A stretch of DNA of 64,000 nt from Paralteromonas sediminis (GTDB lineage: Bacteria; Pseudomonadota; Gammaproteobacteria; Enterobacterales; Alteromonadaceae): the NCBI RefSeq assembly GCF_003820355.1, contig NZ_RPOK01000001.1:522847-586846 (forward strand). The letters run 5' to 3'. Shown piece by piece: positions 62,350 to 64,000 of the stretch. The stretch's first letter is position 1; each line of letters opens with the position of its first letter. Below the pieces are notes generated by a model. The model did no database searches. It was not told the origin of the DNA and worked only from the letters and a program-made list of their open reading frames with translations. The translations under genes and the position numbers were made by a program.

Positions 62350-63102
62350 ATGACAAGGATCATTAGCTGCGTAAATCAAAAGGGTGGTGTGGGGAAAACG
62401 ACATTGTGCGCGAATCTGGCACATGCCCTAGCGTCGCTCGGAAAGCGGGTGCTGGTTATTGATGCGGATCCGCAGGGGCATCTCAGTCAGCACTTGGGTG
62501 TGGTGGATGATCCAGAGCTTGGCTTGTTTAGTGTTTTGCAAGAAGAACACACACTGCTACAGGCGAGCGTAAAGGTGACAGACAGTATTGCGCTTATCCC
62601 GCCAGGTAGGCAACTGGTGAGGTTGGAGTCTGTTCATATGAAGCCGGGGCGGGGCTTGTTGTTGCGAAAGGCAATGCAGCAAGCAGCATTGGAGGAGTTT
62701 GATTTTGTTCTGTTGGACTGCCCACCTTCAAATGGCTTTTTGGTGGTTAATGCGATTGCTGCCAGTAAGGAACTACTAATTCCGGTGACACCCGATTATT
62801 TAGGCCTGAGTGGTTTGTCGAAAATGGCCAAGCAAATCAAACGATATGAACAGGTAATGGGCGATTTTACTGAGCTTTGGATTGTTATTAGCCGCTTTCA
62901 ACGACGAGCTGTCAATCGCGAAGCTGAGCAAAAAATTCGGTTTTATTTCGGTGACAAGGTGACACCACAAGTTATCTTTGAACGAGCGGCAACAGCTGAA
63001 AGCCCAGGACATGGTATGTCAGTGCTTCAGTACGCACCAAACAGCAAAAGCAGCGACGAATTTGTTGCACTGGCTGAGCAAATTTCGCAGAGGGGGGAGT
63101 AA
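62350..63102 (+). CDS. ParA-family ATPase in chemosensory operon
   Basis: 250-residue MinD/ParA ATPase. The deviant Walker A NQKGGVGKTT (9-18), switch motifs in IDADPQGHLS and DFVLLDCPPSNG, and a basic C-terminal surface (RFQRRAVNREAEQKIR) suggest DNA-dependent dimerisation. No parB or parS is nearby. ParA homologues inside che operons (ParC of Vibrio, PpfA of Rhodobacter) place arrays in the cell and at division. The start follows the second cheW by 2 bases and the stop overlaps the STAS gene start. Confidence 0.9.
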   Translation: MTRIISCVNQKGGVGKTTLCANLAHALASLGKRVLVIDADPQGHLSQHLGVVDDPELGLFSVLQEEHTLLQASVKVTDSIALIPPGRQLVRLESVHMKPGRGLLLRKAMQQAALEEFDFVLLDCPPSNGFLVVNAIAASKELLIPVTPDYLGLSGLSKMAKQIKRYEQVMGDFTELWIVISRFQRRAVNREAEQKIRFYFGDKVTPQVIFERAATAESPGHGMSVLQYAPNSKSSDEFVALAEQISQRGE

Positions 63103-63551
63103 TGGGAAACACCCACGATCAAGATGCTAACAAATTGGGCCATGATCCACTTGAATGGCTTGGCGAAGAAGAGGCCGACACTGAAACAAAACCTAGCGTC
63201 TCTTTAGAGGCCTCACCACAATCCAGTGAGCCGGTATTAAAACCTGAATCTGATGCACCTATTTCAGAGCCCGAAATCCTCGAGGGGCCGCTCACTGTGG
63301 CGCAGGTTGAAGAAGTACATGCAACATTGACAACCCTTATCGACGGTTTACCAGAGGGGGGAAACTGGACACTGGATTTGTCTGGTGTCACCCAGCTGGA
63401 TTCCAGTGGCTATCAACTGCTAGTGAGTGCTTTTAATAGCTGTAAGCTCAAGCAAATTGCTGTTTCTGTCACGGGGTTGTCTGAGTCGATTTCAGAGCTA
63501 CTTACTATGCTGGGCGATTCCACACTTAAGGCAATGGCAGACAAGGGCTGA
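63102..63551 (+). CDS. STAS-domain protein in chemosensory operon
   Basis: 149 residues. An acidic, Pro/Glu-rich disordered N-terminal half (1-62) is followed by a STAS domain (about 63-145) of anti-sigma-antagonist type: WTLDLSGVTQLDSSGYQLLVSA, with the phosphorylatable Ser region DSSG, and a late hydrophobic helix. STAS proteins occur in some che clusters without a known anti-sigma partner. It starts on the last base of the ParA stop, and cheR begins one base after its own stop. Confidence 0.87.
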   Translation: MGNTHDQDANKLGHDPLEWLGEEEADTETKPSVSLEASPQSSEPVLKPESDAPISEPEILEGPLTVAQVEEVHATLTTLIDGLPEGGNWTLDLSGVTQLDSSGYQLLVSAFNSCKLKQIAVSVTGLSESISELLTMLGDSTLKAMADKG

Positions 63552-63552
63552 G

Positions 63553-64000
63553 ATGAGTACGCAACGAGAGTTTGAATTTACATTTGCCCATTTTGATGCG
63601 TTAAGAAAGCAGGCTCATAACTATTCTGGGATTAATTTTACCGATGACAAACTTGAGATGTTTTATGCCCGTCTTGCCAAACGGCTTAGAAAGCTAGGGA
63701 TAACGTCGTTTTCGGAATATGTTAAGCGCGTTAAACAAGACCAAGCGGAATTCTCTGAGTTCGTAAACGCTGTAACTACTAATATTACTGCCTTTGAGCG
63801 AGAGCCGCATCATTTTGCTCATCTGAAAGAGCAGATGAAAACGTTTAAAAAATCTACTGTCAACATTTGGTCAGCGGGCTGCAGTACGGGTCAGGAGCCA
63901 TACACTATTCTGGTCAATATATTACCTTTTTGCCGACAAAAACGGATCGAGGTAAAGGTATTGGCATCGGACCTCGATACTGATGTGCTGTCTAAGGCTC
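63553..64000 (+). CDS. cheR: Chemotaxis methyltransferase CheR, N-terminal part
   Basis: The open frame from ATG 63553 continues past the window end; 149 residues are visible. The N-terminal helical domain (about 1-75) is followed by TNITAFEREPHHF (family TNLTxFFRExHHF, with Glu in place of the second Phe) and the SAM-binding WSAGCSTGQEPYT (usually GEEPYS). It methylates receptor glutamates; the receptor in this operon has the matching docking tail. Confidence 0.93.
   Translation, partial: MSTQREFEFTFAHFDALRKQAHNYSGINFTDDKLEMFYARLAKRLRKLGITSFSEYVKRVKQDQAEFSEFVNAVTTNITAFEREPHHFAHLKEQMKTFKKSTVNIWSAGCSTGQEPYTILVNILPFCRQKRIEVKVLASDLDTDVLSKA

Noticed and set aside
1-64000. Mobile elements, CRISPR arrays, tRNA or rRNA genes
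   Set aside because: No transposase, integrase, regularly spaced repeats or tRNA-like cloverleaf was noticed; the glycan island also lacks flanking repeats or attachment sites.

Overview
The window looks like chromosomal DNA of a marine gammaproteobacterium, most likely of the order Alteromonadales (inferred from gene content: type I cytochrome c maturation genes, queF, syd, ppnN, two DUF3192-type proteins, a POT transporter and a chemosensory cluster with a ParA-like ATPase). No phage, transposon, CRISPR array, rRNA or tRNA gene was seen. Nearly all sequence is coding; the one long non-coding stretch is 30439-31297.

Layout. (1) 1-3488, plus strand: end of the ccm operon (ccmF tail, ccmG, ccmH, ccmI) joined to mlaA. 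(2) 3491-6412, minus: galE, a small membrane protein and a POT peptide transporter. (3) 6535-9926, plus: rmlA-C-D-B for dTDP-L-rhamnose. (4) 10158-19749, plus: wecA, a small lipoprotein, a Kps-like ABC export set (KpsD-like, KpsM, KpsT, KpsE) and three family-2 glycosyltransferases, one of rhamnosyltransferase type. (5) 19808-30438, minus: a complete type II secretion operon in the order E-F-G-H-I-J-K-L-M-C/N-D, with a lipoprotein-type secretin, ending in an exported RraB-like protein. (6) 31298-32998, plus, divergent from the secretion operon: a large, acidic, exported protein with the codon bias of a very highly expressed gene, a structured leader and a strong terminator. It is best explained as a surface-layer protein. 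(7) 33174-43207, plus: a LicD-family transferase, a sulfotransferase/TPR/RgpF-like fusion, a TagD-like cytidylyltransferase, two glycosyltransferases, ugd and galU. (8) 43246-52715: housekeeping and signalling genes (ComEA-like, isocitrate dehydrogenase, an operon queF-DGC-ppnN-DUF3192-HDOD, syd, GNAT). (9) 52812-64000: a diguanylate cyclase, a REC-EAL protein and a REC protein beside a chemosensory operon cheY-cheA-cheW-mcp-cheW-parA-STAS-cheR that runs off the end.

How it fits together (inference): regions 3-7 read as one cell-surface island. Nucleotide sugars (dTDP-rhamnose, UDP-Glc/Gal/GlcA, probably CDP-glycerol) are made, assembled by the glycosyltransferases, exported by WecA/Kps-like machinery and decorated by LicD/sulfotransferase-type enzymes. 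In the middle sits a type II secretion system transcribed divergently from its probable main cargo, the surface-layer protein. This dedicated secretion system, its cargo and the flanking glycan genes form the most interesting candidate system here. The right-hand end is a separate signalling block combining c-di-GMP turnover, phosphorelay receivers and a chemosensory array; two of its proteins share an identical C-terminal hexapeptide.
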